A stretch of DNA of 64,000 nucleotides from Blastomyces gilchristii SLH14081 (taxonomy: Eukaryota; Ascomycota; Eurotiomycetes; Onygenales; Ajellomycetaceae), in the NCBI RefSeq assembly GCF_000003855.2, contig NW_003101676.1, positions 121,103-185,102 on the forward strand, given 5' to 3'. Shown in pieces: positions 1-12,369 of this stretch. Within the stretch, counting starts at the first letter, position 1, and the number at the start of each line of letters is the position of its first letter. Made by a program: the position numbers and the translations under genes. Below the pieces are notes generated by a model. That model was not told where the DNA came from. It was given only the letters and a program-made list of their open reading frames with translations, and ran no database searches.

Positions 1-837
1 TTCTAAAATTTAAGCTGTGAATCTGAAGTCTTCAATGCTGAACTATTTATAATAGTAAATGCTTTCAAGCTTATTGAGATAAAATCACATATAAGAGAAA
101 ATAGCTTGAAAGAGACATGAATATTCTCTGATAGTCAAGCTGCTTTAAAAAGACTTAAAAATAGTCAGATTTATAATAATCAAATGAATCTTGAACTGAT
201 TTTGAATTCTGTTATGAAAATTCTAAAGAGAAGAAGAATATTAAAACTGATAATTCATCTACATTAAGTTTCTACTCATGTGAATATTCATAACAATGAA
301 TTGACTAATTCAGCAGTAAAAAAGAGTTCAGAATTAAGCAGATCTATTTAAAAAACAGTGTCCTGATCTTTTATAAAGAGAAAGATAAAAGAATCTTGTT
401 TAAACAAGTGAAATAAAAGCTGGCAGAAACAAAAGAAGAGCATACATTATTCAGGATTTGAGATAAAATCAAAGTGAAAATCTTATTCAATTAAATGTAA
501 AAAGAAAGTATTCTCATCTATAATTCAGCTGAAACTAGAACATGATTATTTCAAATTCTATATACAAAGATTTGATGATAGATTTGATTTAACAGAGTGC
601 TTATTCTGCAATGCAAATGAAAATCCTGAGTATATTATAATACATTGTACATTATACAATAGTCTCAGAGTCAGATTAAAGAAGAAGTATGATTTAAATC
701 AATTAAATATGAGGTTCTTATTCTCAACTGAGACAGGAATTAAATACTTAATAGACTTTCTATCAGAAACTCAATCAACTCTAAGAAAATGACTGAATTC
801 AGAAGTATCTGAATATGAAGAGACAGAAATTGATTAG
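1..837 (+). pseudogene. LINE ORF2 C-terminus: RNase H plus zinc-knuckle tail
   Basis: Degenerate end of a LINE ORF2 polyprotein. The frame-corrected translation shows RNase H landmarks: an AELF block near 36-52 (first acidic residue), FSDSQAALK near 127-153 (catalytic Asp), and a block VNIHNNELTNSAVK near 280-320, where the family usually has GNELAD and the final Asp is now Asn. A terminal Cys/His cluster follows at 598-648 (C-x2-C-x11-H-C) with a CTLY end, typical of Tad-clade C-termini. Several in-frame stops stand where Trp or Gln is expected, so the protein is dead. The chosen end is the TAG at 835-837. The reverse transcriptase and endonuclease lie upstream of the window. Confidence 0.85.
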
Positions 838-913
838 ATATAGTCTGTTAAAACAGCTATACACTATCTTTTAATAATTTTATTTTGTTATAGTCTCTAT
901 TTACTGTACTTGT

Positions 914-1798
914 GCCCCGGTGGCTGAATAGTTATTGCGGCCACCCAGTAGCACCTTGGCATGGGAAATCAAAGCATGTGGGTTTGAAACCCGCAGAGAA
1001 TACATTAAATCTGAAACTCAAGCACCTCAGATTTCTAATAAATACAGAGATGTACAAATCACTTCAATGAATCACTCTAAGTTTCTGAGCTGAAAAGTTA
1101 TTATCACATGTATCTAATTGTCACTTCTTTGTATTTTCCTATGTTCTTGTTATTAGACTGGCCGCCGGAACCATGAATTTCACGTTTGGTCCCATTTGGT
1201 CTGGTCCCATACATTTCTTGGCGTGAATCCCGCTGGGACTGGCTATCAAAAAAACATGTAAAGTGACTATATATCAGATCTTAAAATGAAACCATGACTT
1301 GAAAAAAATGAGAAAGTGGTTTCATTTGGTCCCATTTAGTCTCATTCTTGATATAAAGTTACTATTTTTAGACATTTTAAGGTTTTTTTTAGACTATTTT
1401 TAATTTTTTAAAAAGTAACACTTTTTGATAACACTCAAATGAGATTTAAAGTCATTTAAAGCAATAAAAATAATTTAAATTAAGAAGTGAAAATCATGGT
1501 CTTATTTGAAAAATATGACAAGAGTAGACAGTAAGTTTCACTGAGACAGTATGAGACTACTATCTAATGTTAAAACTGTGTAATGAGATCAGTCGAATTG
1601 GTAATAAGACTATCAAAAAATCTAGTCCTGGTCTCAGACACGGTCACACGGTCAGTCTACTTGTTATCTTGATATGATCTCAACACCTGTATTTCCTTCT
1701 GTATAATCAACACTTGACCTGTATTTAACATCACGCAAGGACTGATCATAAGCTCCGCTTGCATATGAGTATAATGAAAGAATAATAATAATAATTAT
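914..1798 (+). mobile_element. tRNA-derived SINE, copy 1 (interrupted by a MITE)
   Basis: SINE with a class II tRNA-like head. A pol III A-box-like stretch (TGGCTGAATAG) follows the 5' end and a B-box-like stretch (GGTTTGAAACC) comes about 60 bases later, followed by a unique body and an AAT-repeat tail. It is flanked by a 16-bp TSD, TATTTACTGTACTTGT, at 898-913 and 1799-1814. Without the MITE and its TSD the unit is about 371 bp, matching the 374-bp copy at 51868. The copy is more decayed than SINE 2: both boxes carry C-to-T type changes. It inserted in the 3' UTR of LINE-L. Confidence 0.92.
1154..1659 (-). mobile_element. hAT MITE copy 1 (506 bp)
   Basis: Non-autonomous DNA transposon without coding capacity. 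It begins TAGACTGGCCG and ends CGGTCAGTCTA, giving imperfect terminal inverted repeats of about 11 bp. An 8-bp TSD, CTTGTTAT, lies at 1146-1153 and 1660-1667, and the target is the body of SINE 1. About 85 bp at the GGCCGCC end and about 34 bp at the other end match the ends of the 5.75-kb hAT elements here, so it is probably mobilised by their transposase. Strand is set by comparison with the hAT transposase direction. The first 100 bases keep CpG sites lost in most of the window. Confidence 0.93.
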
Positions 1799-2118
1799 TA
1801 TTTACTGTACTTGTTTCTTTCTGTTCTTTTCTATCTATCTATTTAATGTGTCTATCTTTAAGACTATATTCTCTTTTCCTTTGTCATGATATTTTTAAAT
1901 GATTTCAAAGTATCAGAAGATGTTGAAATACTGTAATTTGTAAACAGTTTTTATATTCTGAGCTGAAATTTTCTAATTTTACATATTTCAAATTGATAAA
2001 TGTATAATAGTTGACTCTATAGATATAGGAAACACTCTGAGAACTAAAGATTCTCAGATAGATATCATAGTCTCTGACTGTATACATCTATAATTGAAGA
2101 ATAATAATAATAATAATT

Positions 2119-2448
2119 ATATATAGATTTCATATGAAAGTGTTAATTCTTCTAGAGATTACACATTTCACATCAAATCTCTGCAGTCTGATTCAGATCA
2201 CTGATAATATAGTAATAAAGCTCTGAGACACTTATAATGAAGCAGAGGTCTTCATAACAACTGTGAAACAAGATTAAGAAGATTAAGTTAATATCTGACA
2301 AGGTTCTGCAGAACAGTATAAAATAGAAGATCTTGTATAATTGAATCTTCAAAATATATGAATCACATACTTATTCTGTACATTGAATTATTGCTATGTG
2401 AAATACACAGCAATAGAAGTTCTAGACAGTCACAACTACTATCTTAAT
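2119..2448 (+). pseudogene. Gypsy-A relic, end of integrase (5' piece of target element)
   Basis: Aligns base for base, with transitions, to the post-catalytic integrase region of Gypsy-A1 at about 25007-25330. The translation keeps blocks such as EQYKIEDLV, LNLQNI and YTAIEVLDSHNYYLN, the segment just before the chromodomain in this family. It is cut on the left by LINE-L and on the right by the Copia element, whose TSD TTAAT occupies 2444-2448. The sequence resumes at 46652. This is the oldest recognisable layer of the left and central stack. No LTR of this copy is visible in the window. Confidence 0.85.
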
Positions 2449-2543
2449 GTGAAAGACGTAAAACTTGTATGATTGAAAGATTACTAGCTTGTGAGAAGTT
2501 ATATAATGAAAGAATTAGTAAGTCAGATCATGTGACCTGACAC
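2449..2543 (-). repeat. Copia 3' LTR (95 bp)
   Basis: Direct copy of 46552-46646: same length, differing by transitions. It reads GTGAAAG at the plus-strand left edge and CCTGACAC at the right edge. Abutted by TTAAT on its outer side. This copy is more AT-rich than its partner. Confidence 0.9.
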
Positions 2544-2689
2544 TCTCACTTATCAGAGTAACTATACACAATGCTATATACAAAATTCACCTTCAAATCA
2601 AGTACTGATACAAAAAGTGACTGGAAAATATATAGTAATGAAAAACCAGTCATGAGATACATTATTCTTTATTTCTCTATTCCTTCATC

Positions 2690-3394
2690 TTCATATTCTC
2701 CTTTTAATGCATATATTTCAATGTTTCAAGTGATTTAGTAAGCTCATTCGCCGTGTTCTTAGCAGATAGAACATATCAGATAGATATCTCATTCTTGTGA
2801 ATAAGATTCTGAAAAATGTGGAAATAAACCTCTATATGCTTTGAGCAGTGTGAAATTGCTTCAGAAGAGAATAGCTCTATGACAGACTTATTATCAGTAT
2901 AGATTATATAAGCAAGACTATTAACTGTGATGAGAATGAGGTGATTATTAGCATTCAGATTGTTAAGATGAGATGAAATGAATTCAGTGTCTTCTAGAAG
3001 CTCACAGAGATAGACAAGCTTATATACAGTTTTAGAGAATTCAATATATTCAGCCTCTGTTGATGATTTGAAGACCTCTGTTTATCAGCAGCTCTGTTAT
3101 GCAATGAGACTATCTGTTATATAGATGATATAACTGATAATTGAATGAGATTCTGAATCTCTACTGACTCAATCAGTATCTGTGTATGTCACAGATTCAA
3201 TTTCAGCATCTCTGTAATAAATTATTTCTTCATTAATTGAACTCTGTAGATATCAGAGTGTATACTTATATACAGCTCAGTTCTTTGATATAGACTGAGA
3301 GCTGAATTGTTCAAGAAATTCTGCAGCGAAGCTTACATTAGAATATGTATTAATTACCAGATATTACAGAGATCTGATACTGAATTAATAGAAC
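2690..3394 (-). pseudogene. Copia pol, RNase H end
   Basis: The minus-strand translation shows the Copia RNase H signature: a block SSTEAEYIAFSKAVYKL (family SSTEAEY), then YTDNKSVIEL near 2900 (family DNQSAI) and SKHIEVYFHIF near 2830 (family SKHIDIRYHF). It ends around 2690, followed by about 150 bp of untranslated DNA before the 3' LTR. Stops and frameshifts are present. The upstream part of pol continues at 9654 on the far side of hAT-A. The TSD of hAT-A (AATAGAAC, 3387-3394) lies at its edge. Confidence 0.85.
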
Positions 3395-4149
3395 TAGACT
3401 GGCTGCTGAGATCATGAATTTCACATTTGATTTCATTTGATCTGGTCTCATACATTTCTTGATGTGAGTTCCACCAGAACCAAGTCTCAAAAAAATCTGA
3501 AAATGAATCATTTCTGAGAGAAATGATATGAAAAATGATCAGATTTAATTCAAGAACAGTGAAATAAGAGTAATTTCTCAGAATAAACTGTGAAAGATAA
3601 TCATTCTTTCAAAATCAGAATGAGACTGAGACTGAAGATCAAATTCAGTCTCATTCAGTTCATTCAGTAATTGCTTATATAATCATAATTTGGTAATAAT
3701 TATTGATAATACTCATGAAATAACTAAATACATTTATATATAAGTTTATTCTTCACTTTCTTATGAAAACTACACTTCTCTGATATACTGTGATCAGAGA
3801 TATTAAACTGTCTGATAATTCATGTTTATAATCATGAATTTCTGATTATTTCTTCTTATAATTGTCTCTAATGATAATAATAAATATCTTAGCTTGAGTT
3901 GAACTTTCACTTCATTCTCATCTCTGTCAATGAAATTATCAGAATATCATATACTATCAGTGTAATAGTTGAATATATACTCTCAACAATTTTTCATAAC
4001 TTTAGAATTGATTTAATGTGTAAATTTATTAAATTATCTTGAAGATAGCAGTCAAATTCAGTTTTATAAGTATGTAGTTTTATCTGATTTTTAGTTGTAA
4101 TCAATGTATATAAGTTCTGTTTCAAAGTTAGTATTATAGTTCTATATAA

Positions 4150-5300
4150 TATAAAGTGTTATCAAAGATCATTACTTACTAGAGAATTGTATTTCACTAT
4201 CTTCACATCTCTAACATTTACTCATTCAAATCTCTGATAGTTAGCATTATAGTAGTCTCAGACTAATTTAATATATAAGTCTCATTTCTTCTCTATTCAA
4301 TCTTGAGAAGTGTGAATATTAACTTAATAAGAGAGATCTAGTAGAGCTGCTATAGTATAGTACTCTGTAAATAATTATTCACTTTTACTGTAGTAATATA
4401 TCAGTTTATTTCTTACAGTAATAATAGTCTGTGCTATAGTATTATCTCAGACTGAATTTCTTTTTAAGTGATTCAACTGCTTCTTAAGATGAGTAAAAAA
4501 ACTGTTATACACTCATCAGACTGACTGCAGTATTGATATATAAGTAATTGAAACTATCTTTATTATCTTATAAAACTGAAACAGTAAATCAATCATATAT
4601 TTTAACTGAGTTTACTTTATATCAGAAAGTTTCAATATCTGAATCTTTTCTTAATCAGAGTATTATACTCAATAATCAATTATCTGACATAATCAAAGAG
4701 TCTGAACAGTTATCTTATATATTGAACTTCACTGTGTTCTAACATTCTGTATCATATTCAGTGATATGAGTGATTTATTTATTTATTGAATATTATGAAA
4801 TTATTATTATTATTTAGAGAAGATACAAATTATATTAGCAATGTTTCAAATCTGTGATATTTAAATTATTAGTTAATCTATTCAAAATTAACAGTAGTAT
4901 TATTAAAAAGTATTATTAAAAAGTAATATTAAAAAGTATTATTAAAAAATATTATCTTTTACAAAGTGAATATAGAAGTTACTTAAGTAATCACTTTCAT
5001 CTCATTCTCATCTTAAGAATCAGTCATCTTATTATTCTTTATCTTGATATTAAGATTCTTTATCAGTTTTTATATTATAAGTTAAATTATATAAGTAATG
5101 CAGAGAATATGATCTTATTTATTATTTCAGAAATGCAAAGTCAATTTTTACTTCAAGCTCTTCATCATAGTATAGTTATTCATATCATTATCAGTTATAA
5201 TTATAAGATGACTGAAACTAATATCTTAATAGTCATTTTTAATCACAGTTATTAATATCTCTGTTATATAATTCTCAGTATGACTACTGATCAATGATTC
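4150..5300 (-). pseudogene. hAT transposase relic, copy A
   Basis: Decayed DDE transposase of the hAT superfamily, which excises and reinserts the element by cut and paste. The minus-strand translation near 5170-5240 gives IITDNDMNNYTMM, the counterpart of the conserved TDNASNN core that carries a catalytic Asp, followed by a DHILCITY block matching the family H-x-R-C-x-A-H segment with the second His changed. The insertion-domain and C-terminal (hATC) part near 4170-4700 matches copy B. Multiple stops, no intact frame. The N-terminal region and any BED finger could not be delimited. Confidence 0.78.
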
Positions 5301-6589
5301 AAATTCAATTAATATTTCTTAATAAGTTCAGTTCTTATCAATGTAATAACATATAACTCTTATAAATGTAAGATTATTTATACTAGTTTATATATTTACT
5401 ATGAGAGATACTCTTCAATGATTCTTTAACTCTGATTCTAGATATTATATATTAACTTTGTAGTATATCTTGAGATTGAACTGAAGACAGAATTAATGTG
5501 AAATATGAAGATTTGAATTAAGTATTTAAAGAAGTGTTCAGAATTCAAAGTTTTCAATTGATCAAAGAGAAAGATTCAGAGATATATATATATAAAGTAA
5601 TTATTCATGAAAGTTATCAGATAAGAGTTATAAAATCGGAGTACTGATATATAATTATTTTTACATACTTTTCTTCAAATTAGAAAGTTAGTGTTATTAA
5701 AAATTATTATCTGATAGAATAACTTATCAGCTCAGTAGTAATTTTCTGATTATTTTTCTTTTATTATTTACATTCTGATAACTTCAGATGTTGAAAAATT
5801 TCTTCAGAGTTATAATCAGTTTATAATAAATATTTCTGAATAAAGTTATAGTAATTGTAGTAGAGAGATAACTTCTCAGTAATTTATAATACAATCTGTT
5901 AATAATTATTCTATAGTTCATCTCAGTGTTTATGTTGAGTTTTTCATAAATTTCATGACCTGGAATCAGATGTGAAGAATGAAGTAATTATTTATTATAA
6001 TTGAAAGAGAGTATTCTATATTGAATTGTAAATAATATAGACTTTGTAATTCACAGTAATTTCTTAAAGAGTTTATAAATCTTCAATAGAAGTAAAAGAA
6101 GTGAAAGAAGTGAATTCAGAAGATATGATAATAATTTAAAAAGATAATAATTTATTTTTAATAACTGATCACTGATATATGTAAGAAGAATTAATATAAG
6201 AGAAAATAATCTTCTTTCTTAGCTTAGTTATAATTTTAGTACTAACTCAGATTAAATATTATTAATATATAAAAGTAAATAAATAATTCTAATTAATCTC
6301 TGTTATATTTCTTGAAATATATTAATATTATGAAAGAGAGTATTATTAAATTGTATTATCAGATAATATCATTAAAAATATATTAATATTGTAAATATCA
6401 ATATTGAAAAAATGTTGATACTTACATATTATAGTGATTTGTGAATCATAATAGTTGAATATATATATATATATTATTTCTGATATTGATAATTGATTAC
6501 AACTTGTACAATAATTTTTGAAAACTTAAAATTAATTTCAATTATTAACTAATAGTTACAAACCTTATAACTACCTAATATAAAAAGAA

Positions 6590-7360
6590 TAAAACTTTTT
6601 CTACTTATTATCTTTCCTCTCTTTCTCATTCTTCTTATCATTTTTATACAAATTTATTTCTCATTCTCATTCTTCTTCTTCCTTCTTCTTATCTGAGATG
6701 ATAATCCATCTTAAAATCTCTCTTCACTATCTTCTCAGAGAAGAGTTTTCACTACTTCTTCTCAGTCAGATTAATCTGTACTTCAAAATTTCACATTTTC
6801 TGATCTACTGTCTCAGGTTTCATCTCAGTAGTAAGCAGATTGACATGCTCAGAGAGCAGAGCTGTCTTCTCAATATTCTGAAATCATGAAGTGCATTTGA
6901 GATCTGAATAAGGTCTTAATTCTCTTCTTCTCTATCAGCTTCTGCTAATTAATTAAAGAACAGAAGTATTATCAAAAATCATTATCTTTTAATAATAAAC
7001 TTATCAGTTTTAACTTCTTTATCTCTTACTTTAATATCTTCTCAATCTTCTTCTACTGCTGCTTATTTATAGTAATACTCTTCTTCTCTCTCTCTCTCTT
7101 TATCTTGATCTTAAATCATTCTCAGAACTTCTTCTGATCTTACTACTACTATATAAGACTTTTCACTGTCTTCTTTTTCAATCTCTTACAGATAGTGCTA
7201 TCTGTATTATTTCTATACTTAGTTCAGTCTAAATCTATCAGAAGTGTTACTTAAAATTGTTATTATTCTACTCTCTTATGAAGTCTCTTCAAGGTATTAT
7301 AATATATCTTATAATCTGTCTTCTTATACTTAACCATCTTCTTCTTCTCTCTCTTCAATC
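6590..7360 (-). pseudogene. Lys/Glu-rich coding-like block, hAT copy A
   Basis: Mirror of 12480-13250 in copy B. The minus-strand reading gives a start-like MVKYKKTDYKI and then, further on, an amphipathic charged segment ending in a strongly basic Lys/Asn-rich tail. Conservation of the reading between the two copies, despite heavy decay, suggests a second protein-coding region of the hAT transposon. The charged tail vaguely recalls the C-terminus of pogo-type transposases, but I cannot assign it. Function unknown. Confidence 0.4.
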
Positions 7361-7372
7361 TGTAATAGTACT

Positions 7373-7878
7373 TAGACTGACCGTGTGACCGTGTCTGAGA
7401 CCAGGACCAGATTTTTTGATAGTCTCATTACTAATTCAACTGATCCCATTACACAGTTTTAACATTAGATAGTAGTCTCATACTGTTTCAGTGAGACTTA
7501 CTGTCTACTCTTGTCACATTTTTCAAATGAGACCATGATTTTCACTTCTCAATTTAAATTATTTTTATTGCTTTAAATGACTTTAAATCTTATTTGAGTG
7601 TTATCAAAAAGTGTTACTTTTTAAAAAATTAAAAATAGTCTAAAAAAAACCTTAAAATGTCTAAAAATAGTAACTTTATGCCAAGAATAAGACTAAATGA
7701 AATCAAATGAAATCACTTTCTCATTTTTTTCAAGTCATGATTTCATTTTAAGATCTGATATATAGTCACTTTGCATGTTTTTTTAATGACTAGTCTCAGC
7801 AGGATTCACGCCAAGAAATGTATGAGATCAGATCAAATGAAATCAAACATGAAATTCATAATCTTGACGGCTAGTTTA
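7373..7878 (+). mobile_element. hAT MITE copy 2 (506 bp)
   Basis: Same family as 1154-1659, in opposite orientation. It starts TAGACTGACCG and ends in GGCTAGTTTA (a decayed GGCCAGTCTA). The 8-bp TSD ATAGTACT lies at 7365-7372 and 7879-7886. It sits inside hAT-A. The corresponding place in hAT-B (8-mer at 12470-12477) is uninterrupted, which proves the insertion and gives the empty site. Confidence 0.93.
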
Positions 7879-7988
7879 ATAGTACTTACATGCCTTGATA
7901 ATCTGCAGAACTGCAGAATATTCAAAGAGAAATAACATAATTAATTTTAATAAGTGTTGAAACAGAGTGAAGACAGAGAAGGCAGCTC

Positions 7989-8072
7989 GTAATAATATAA
8001 TAATAATGATAATAATGATGATGATGATAATAATAATAATGATAATAATAATGATAATGATAATAATAATAA
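7989..8072. repeat. AAT/GAT trinucleotide array in hAT-A
   Basis: Impure (ATA/ATG)n array on the plus strand. Its reverse complement occurs at the equivalent place of hAT-B (12279-12369), so it belongs to the transposon. The His/Tyr-rich open frame over the copy-B array is only a translation of this repeat. Confidence 0.85.
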
Positions 8073-9653
8073 TGAAAGAAGAAGCGTATCAGAATATATT
8101 ATTCACTTATTAAATATAAAGAGATAAAGAAACTATTAACAGCTTTCAGAGATGTATAGAAATGACTACAGTATTATATAGTAATATTATCTTCATTCAA
8201 TGTATACATTATTGATATTCTTTGTATACAGTTATTATATAATCAATATCAGAGATATATGTAGAAAACAGATCTTTATTACTAGAAAGAATGATTACAG
8301 TGATTCTCTATTTTTATATTATAAAGATAAGTTATTCTCATTTCTTTCTTCTCTCTTTTCTCTTCTTCTTCAATTTATCACTAAGTTCAAGCTAGTATGA
8401 CAACTATTAAAACACTTTTAGAAACTCTCAAATTGAAGAGTATAGACTAATCAAATTTTAAATACAGATGAATTAAATTATATTTAATAATACTAATTAT
8501 TTATTTCTCTCTTAATAAAACATAGTCACATCTTTTCTCTCTTCTCAAATGAACATGGCTGTGAAAGTGAGTATTATACTAGATTATAATGATTAACACA
8601 GTCTCAGTAAATAGAACTGTATACATGCAGTGTATACTGAACTGAGAGACTGTGTAAGTTATAAATCAGTGACAGCATCTCAGAGAGAGTCATACAGTGT
8701 AGAAAGCTATAACTCTCAGTTATATATACAGAGAATGAATCACTGCAGTAAGTGTATATATATTATATAAAAGTAACACTTTTTGATAACACTCAGTCTC
8801 TGATATCATGAAAATAGAGTCTCTTCATGAGATTCATTTTTATCAGAAGTTTAGAAATTTTATATTTCTTAAGATTATCTTCATACATCTTATTTATGAA
8901 ATTAATAAGAGAAATTATTGATTTCAGTATTCTGTTCTTGATATCTTTCAAGTAATGACAGAGTTCACTCAGATCATACTTTTTAAGTGTATATTTTCTA
9001 ATTATTCACATTTATACAGATATATACTGATTATTTATTAGATAATATTAAGATAATAACTTATTACAGCTGTGTTACTCTCACTGTGAGAGATACACAG
9101 TTGATAATAAATATTGTAAAAACTCTGAGAAGTAAGTATTTTAAAAGTACTACAGCTCTGCAATCTTCATTTTTTTTATTTCTATTTTTTATTTTTTTCT
9201 TTATTTTTTTTTTATTGTGATTTTTTCTTATTTTTGTTTTATTGTTTATTTTTTATTTTTTTTTATATTTTATATTTTTTTTATAATTAAAATTATATGA
9301 ATTATGATCTGTGTTTAGAAAAGTAATAATATTTAATAATACTCTCTATTGAATTTTCAACAAATGAGTACTATATTATAATATTATATAAGTGAGAAAT
9401 GATTTTATAGTCTTATTTAATACTATTCTCAATAATGAAATCAGAATGAAAATATAACTAAGAATTCAAATATATTCTTTATCTGAGACTAGATTTTTAT
9501 TTGAAAAGTGAATCTGAAATCTTTAATATTTGAAATAATGTGATTTGAGATTAATATGATAAATACAAATCATGATCAGAAGTAATGCTTTTAGATAATA
9601 TGATAACTGTAAAGTTTAATTCTAGTTTCAGACATGGTCACACGGTCAGTCTA

Positions 9654-10674
9654 AATAGAACTATAGAATAAATTCCGTTATATATACAATCAGATTCTTA
9701 TCATTATTTATAAAATTAATATTCTTCTTCATAGAAGTGAATGTAGAGTGACAGTCATTCATTGAGAATTTCTTCAGAAGATTTTTTACAAAGAGAGATT
9801 GAAACAATATTAATGAAGTTAAATCTCTATTAATCTTCATTTCTAGATAGCAGTTGAAATTCTCTACATTGTTGATCTCATAATTAGCAGTGATTTCAGC
9901 TTTGACTCAGTTCAGATCATCAATTTTCAGGCTGTAGAGACAGATATTATTCACATAGATAGTTATATAGATCTATCTTTCATCATGAATAAATAGTCTA
10001 GTATTATAGAGACTGACACAGAAGTCTGAGTATAATAGCATTTTTCACAGCTTCTCATATCATAAGAGTGCTGCTTGCTTAAGACTGTAGAGTCTCTGCA
10101 TCAACTCATATACAAGATTATCACAGTCTTCATGAAATTCTGTGAGTTGATTCATATATATTTGTTCATCAGCAGGCAGTTGAGTATTTAAAAAAGCAGT
10201 CATCATATCAATCTGCAGAACATATCATTCTCAGAATGCTGAGATTGTCATGAGAGCTTAAGAGATGAATGCAGAGATGACAGATACAAAGATTCTTGAG
10301 TAATTGATTCTCTTCTGTTAATGATTTCTGCAGACAATTCAGCAGATCTCATAGCAGATAATCTCATCTATATTATTAAACTTTTTGTCAAATACTTATC
10401 AACTGCGGAGAATACTCATTTATAATGTTCTCTTAATCAGTTATCAGATCTCAATCTGTTTCAAATAGTTGATCTCTTTAACACAGGTCTTGTAATAATA
10501 TTTCCATTTCATGAAAGCTTTGACACATGTGAGATTTTTTAGAATCAGAAGTGCAGCAATCTCAGAATCAGAAGATAGATCTTTAAGACTATTTCTCATT
10601 AAAGATTCTCTCACTATAGATTCTCTCACTATAGTGATATTTCTTATAGATATCAGAGAAGTATTAGATTCAAC
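9654..10674 (-). pseudogene. Copia pol, reverse transcriptase
   Basis: Minus-strand translation between the two hAT insertions gives a Copia RT: VLQIDMMTAFLNTQL (family DVVTAFLNG), then IYMNQLTEF, LYSLKQAA (family LYGLKQAPR) and IYVNNICL, where the catalytic YVDDI has become YVNN through Asp-to-Asn changes. Upstream (about 10440-10620) the entry segment AMK..W..A...E...L (here AFMKWKYYYKTCVKEINYL) is readable in an open stretch. It continues into RNase H at 3394 and from the linker at 42897. Hit on both sides by hAT elements, it carries AATAGAAC at the left and GATTCAAC at the right. Confidence 0.87.
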
Positions 10675-12278
10675 TAGACTAACTATGTAACTGTGTCTGA
10701 GATCAGAATTAAACTTTACAGTTATCATATTATCTAAAAGCATTAGTTCTGATTATGATTTGTGTTCATTACATTGATTTCAAATCATGTTATTTCAAAT
10801 ATTAAAGATCTCAGATTCACTTTTCAAATAAAAATCTAGTCTTAGATAAAGAATATATTTGAATTCTTAGTTATATTTTCATTCTGATTTCATTATTGAG
10901 AATAACATTAAATGAGATTATGAAATCATTTCTCACTTACATAATATCATAATATAGTACTCATTTATTAAAAATTCAATAGAGAGTGTTATCAAATATC
11001 ATTACTTTTCTAAACACAGATTATAATTTATATAATTTTAATTATGAAAAAAATATAAAATATAAAAAAAAACAAAAAATAAAAAATAAAATAAAAACAA
11101 GAAAAAATTACAATAAAAAAAAAGAAAAAGAAAAAAAAGAAAATAAAAATAAAAAAATAAAAAATAAAAATAAAAAAAATCAAGATCACAGAGCTGCAGC
11201 ACTTTTAAAATACTTACTTCTCAGAGTCTTTACAATATTTATTATCAACTGTGTATCTCTTATAGTGAGAGTAATATAACTGTGATAAGTTATTATCTTA
11301 ATATTATCTAATAAATAATCAGTATATATCTGTATAAATATGAATAATTAGAAAATATACACTTAAAAAGTGTGATTAAGATGAACTCTGCTATCACTTG
11401 AATAATATCAAGAACAGAACACTGAAATTAATGATTTTTCTCATCAATTTTATAAACAAGATATATGAAAATAGCTTTAAAAAATATAAGATTCTCTGAA
11501 TTCTGATAAAAACAGATCTCACAGAGAGACTCTATTTTCATAATATCAGAGACTGAGTGTTATTAAAAAGTGTTACTTTCATGCAATATATATACACTTA
11601 CTGCAGTGATTCACTCTCTGTGTATTTAACTAAGAGTTACAGCTTTCTCACACTGCACAGCTCTCTCTGAGATACTGCTGTCAGTTTATAACTTATATAG
11701 TCTCTCAGTTCAGTACACACTGTGTGTATACAGTTCTACATGCTGAGACTGTGTTAATCATTATAATCTGATATGATACTTACTTTTCACAGGCCATGTT
11801 TTGTTTAAGAGAGAGAAGAAAAGACATGACTGTTATTTTATTAAAGAGAAGATGAATAATTAGTATTATTAAATATAATTTGATTCATCTGTATTTAAAA
11901 TTTGATTAATCTATACTCTTCAATTTAAGAGTTTCTAACAGTGTTTTAATAGTTTTCATATCAGCTTGAACTTAGTGATAAGTTGAAGAAGAAGAGAAAA
12001 GAGAGAAGAAAGAAATAAGAATAACTTATCTTTATAATATGAAAATAGAGAATCACTGTAATTATTCTCTCTAGTAATAAAGATCTGTTTTCTACATGTA
12101 TTTCTGATATAGATTATATGATAAATGTATACAAAGAATATCAATAGTGTATACATTGAATAAAGATAATATTGCTATGTAACACTGTAGTCATTTCTAT
12201 ACATCTCTGAAAGCTGTTAATAGTTTCTTTATCTCTTTATATTTGATAAGTTAATAATATATTTCAATGCACTCTCTC

Positions 12279-12369
12279 TTTCATTATTATCATTATTATC
12301 ATCATCATCATTATTATCATCATCATTATTATTATCATTATCATCACTATTATTATTATATTATTACTA
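12279..12369. repeat. ATT/ATC trinucleotide array in hAT-B
   Basis: Inverted counterpart of the array at 7989-8072. Impure trinucleotide repeat within the hAT transposon. Confidence 0.85.

Larger units (their letters stand above)
1..2118 (+). mobile_element. Tad-like LINE (LINE-L), 3' part only
   Basis: Non-LTR retrotransposon whose 5' part lies off the window. It holds the end of ORF2 (1-837) and then a 3' untranslated region of about 1.28 kb ending in an AAT-repeat tail at about 2099-2118. Directly after the tail comes Gypsy-A integrase sequence, so the LINE appears to have inserted in that older element. The UTR is interrupted by a SINE at 914-1798. Bases 838-913 and 1815-2098 are AT-rich UTR with no gene. 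The tail closely resembles that of the SINE. The upstream TSD is off the window, so the exact 3' limit is approximate. Confidence 0.8.
3395..9653 (-). mobile_element. hAT DNA transposon copy A (5.75 kb plus a MITE)
   Basis: Starts TAGACTGG and ends GGTCAGTCTA, flanked by the 8-bp TSD AATAGAAC (3387-3394 and 9654-9661), the duplication size of hAT elements. The span is 6259 bp, of which 514 bp are an inserted MITE and its TSD, leaving 5745 bp, close to copy B (5762 bp). The reverse complement of copy A aligns along its length with copy B, including a transposase relic, a basic coding-like block, an AT-trinucleotide array and a poly-T tract at about 9168-9300. Inserted in Copia pol. I recognise no gene other than the transposase; 8080-9600 is AT-rich with nothing identified. 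Confidence 0.92.

Noticed and set aside
9168..11180. Poly-T and poly-A tracts as LINE or retrogene tails
   Set aside because: They occupy mirror positions in the two hAT copies and have no TSD of their own, so they are internal transposon sequence.
8200..12156. Conserved 66-residue hydrophobic protein present twice (8200-8400 plus, 11956-12156 minus)
   Set aside because: The two frames are the same place of the inverted hAT copies. The peptide is Leu/Phe/Ser-rich from T/C-rich DNA and has no transposase features. Conservation at DNA level explains it.
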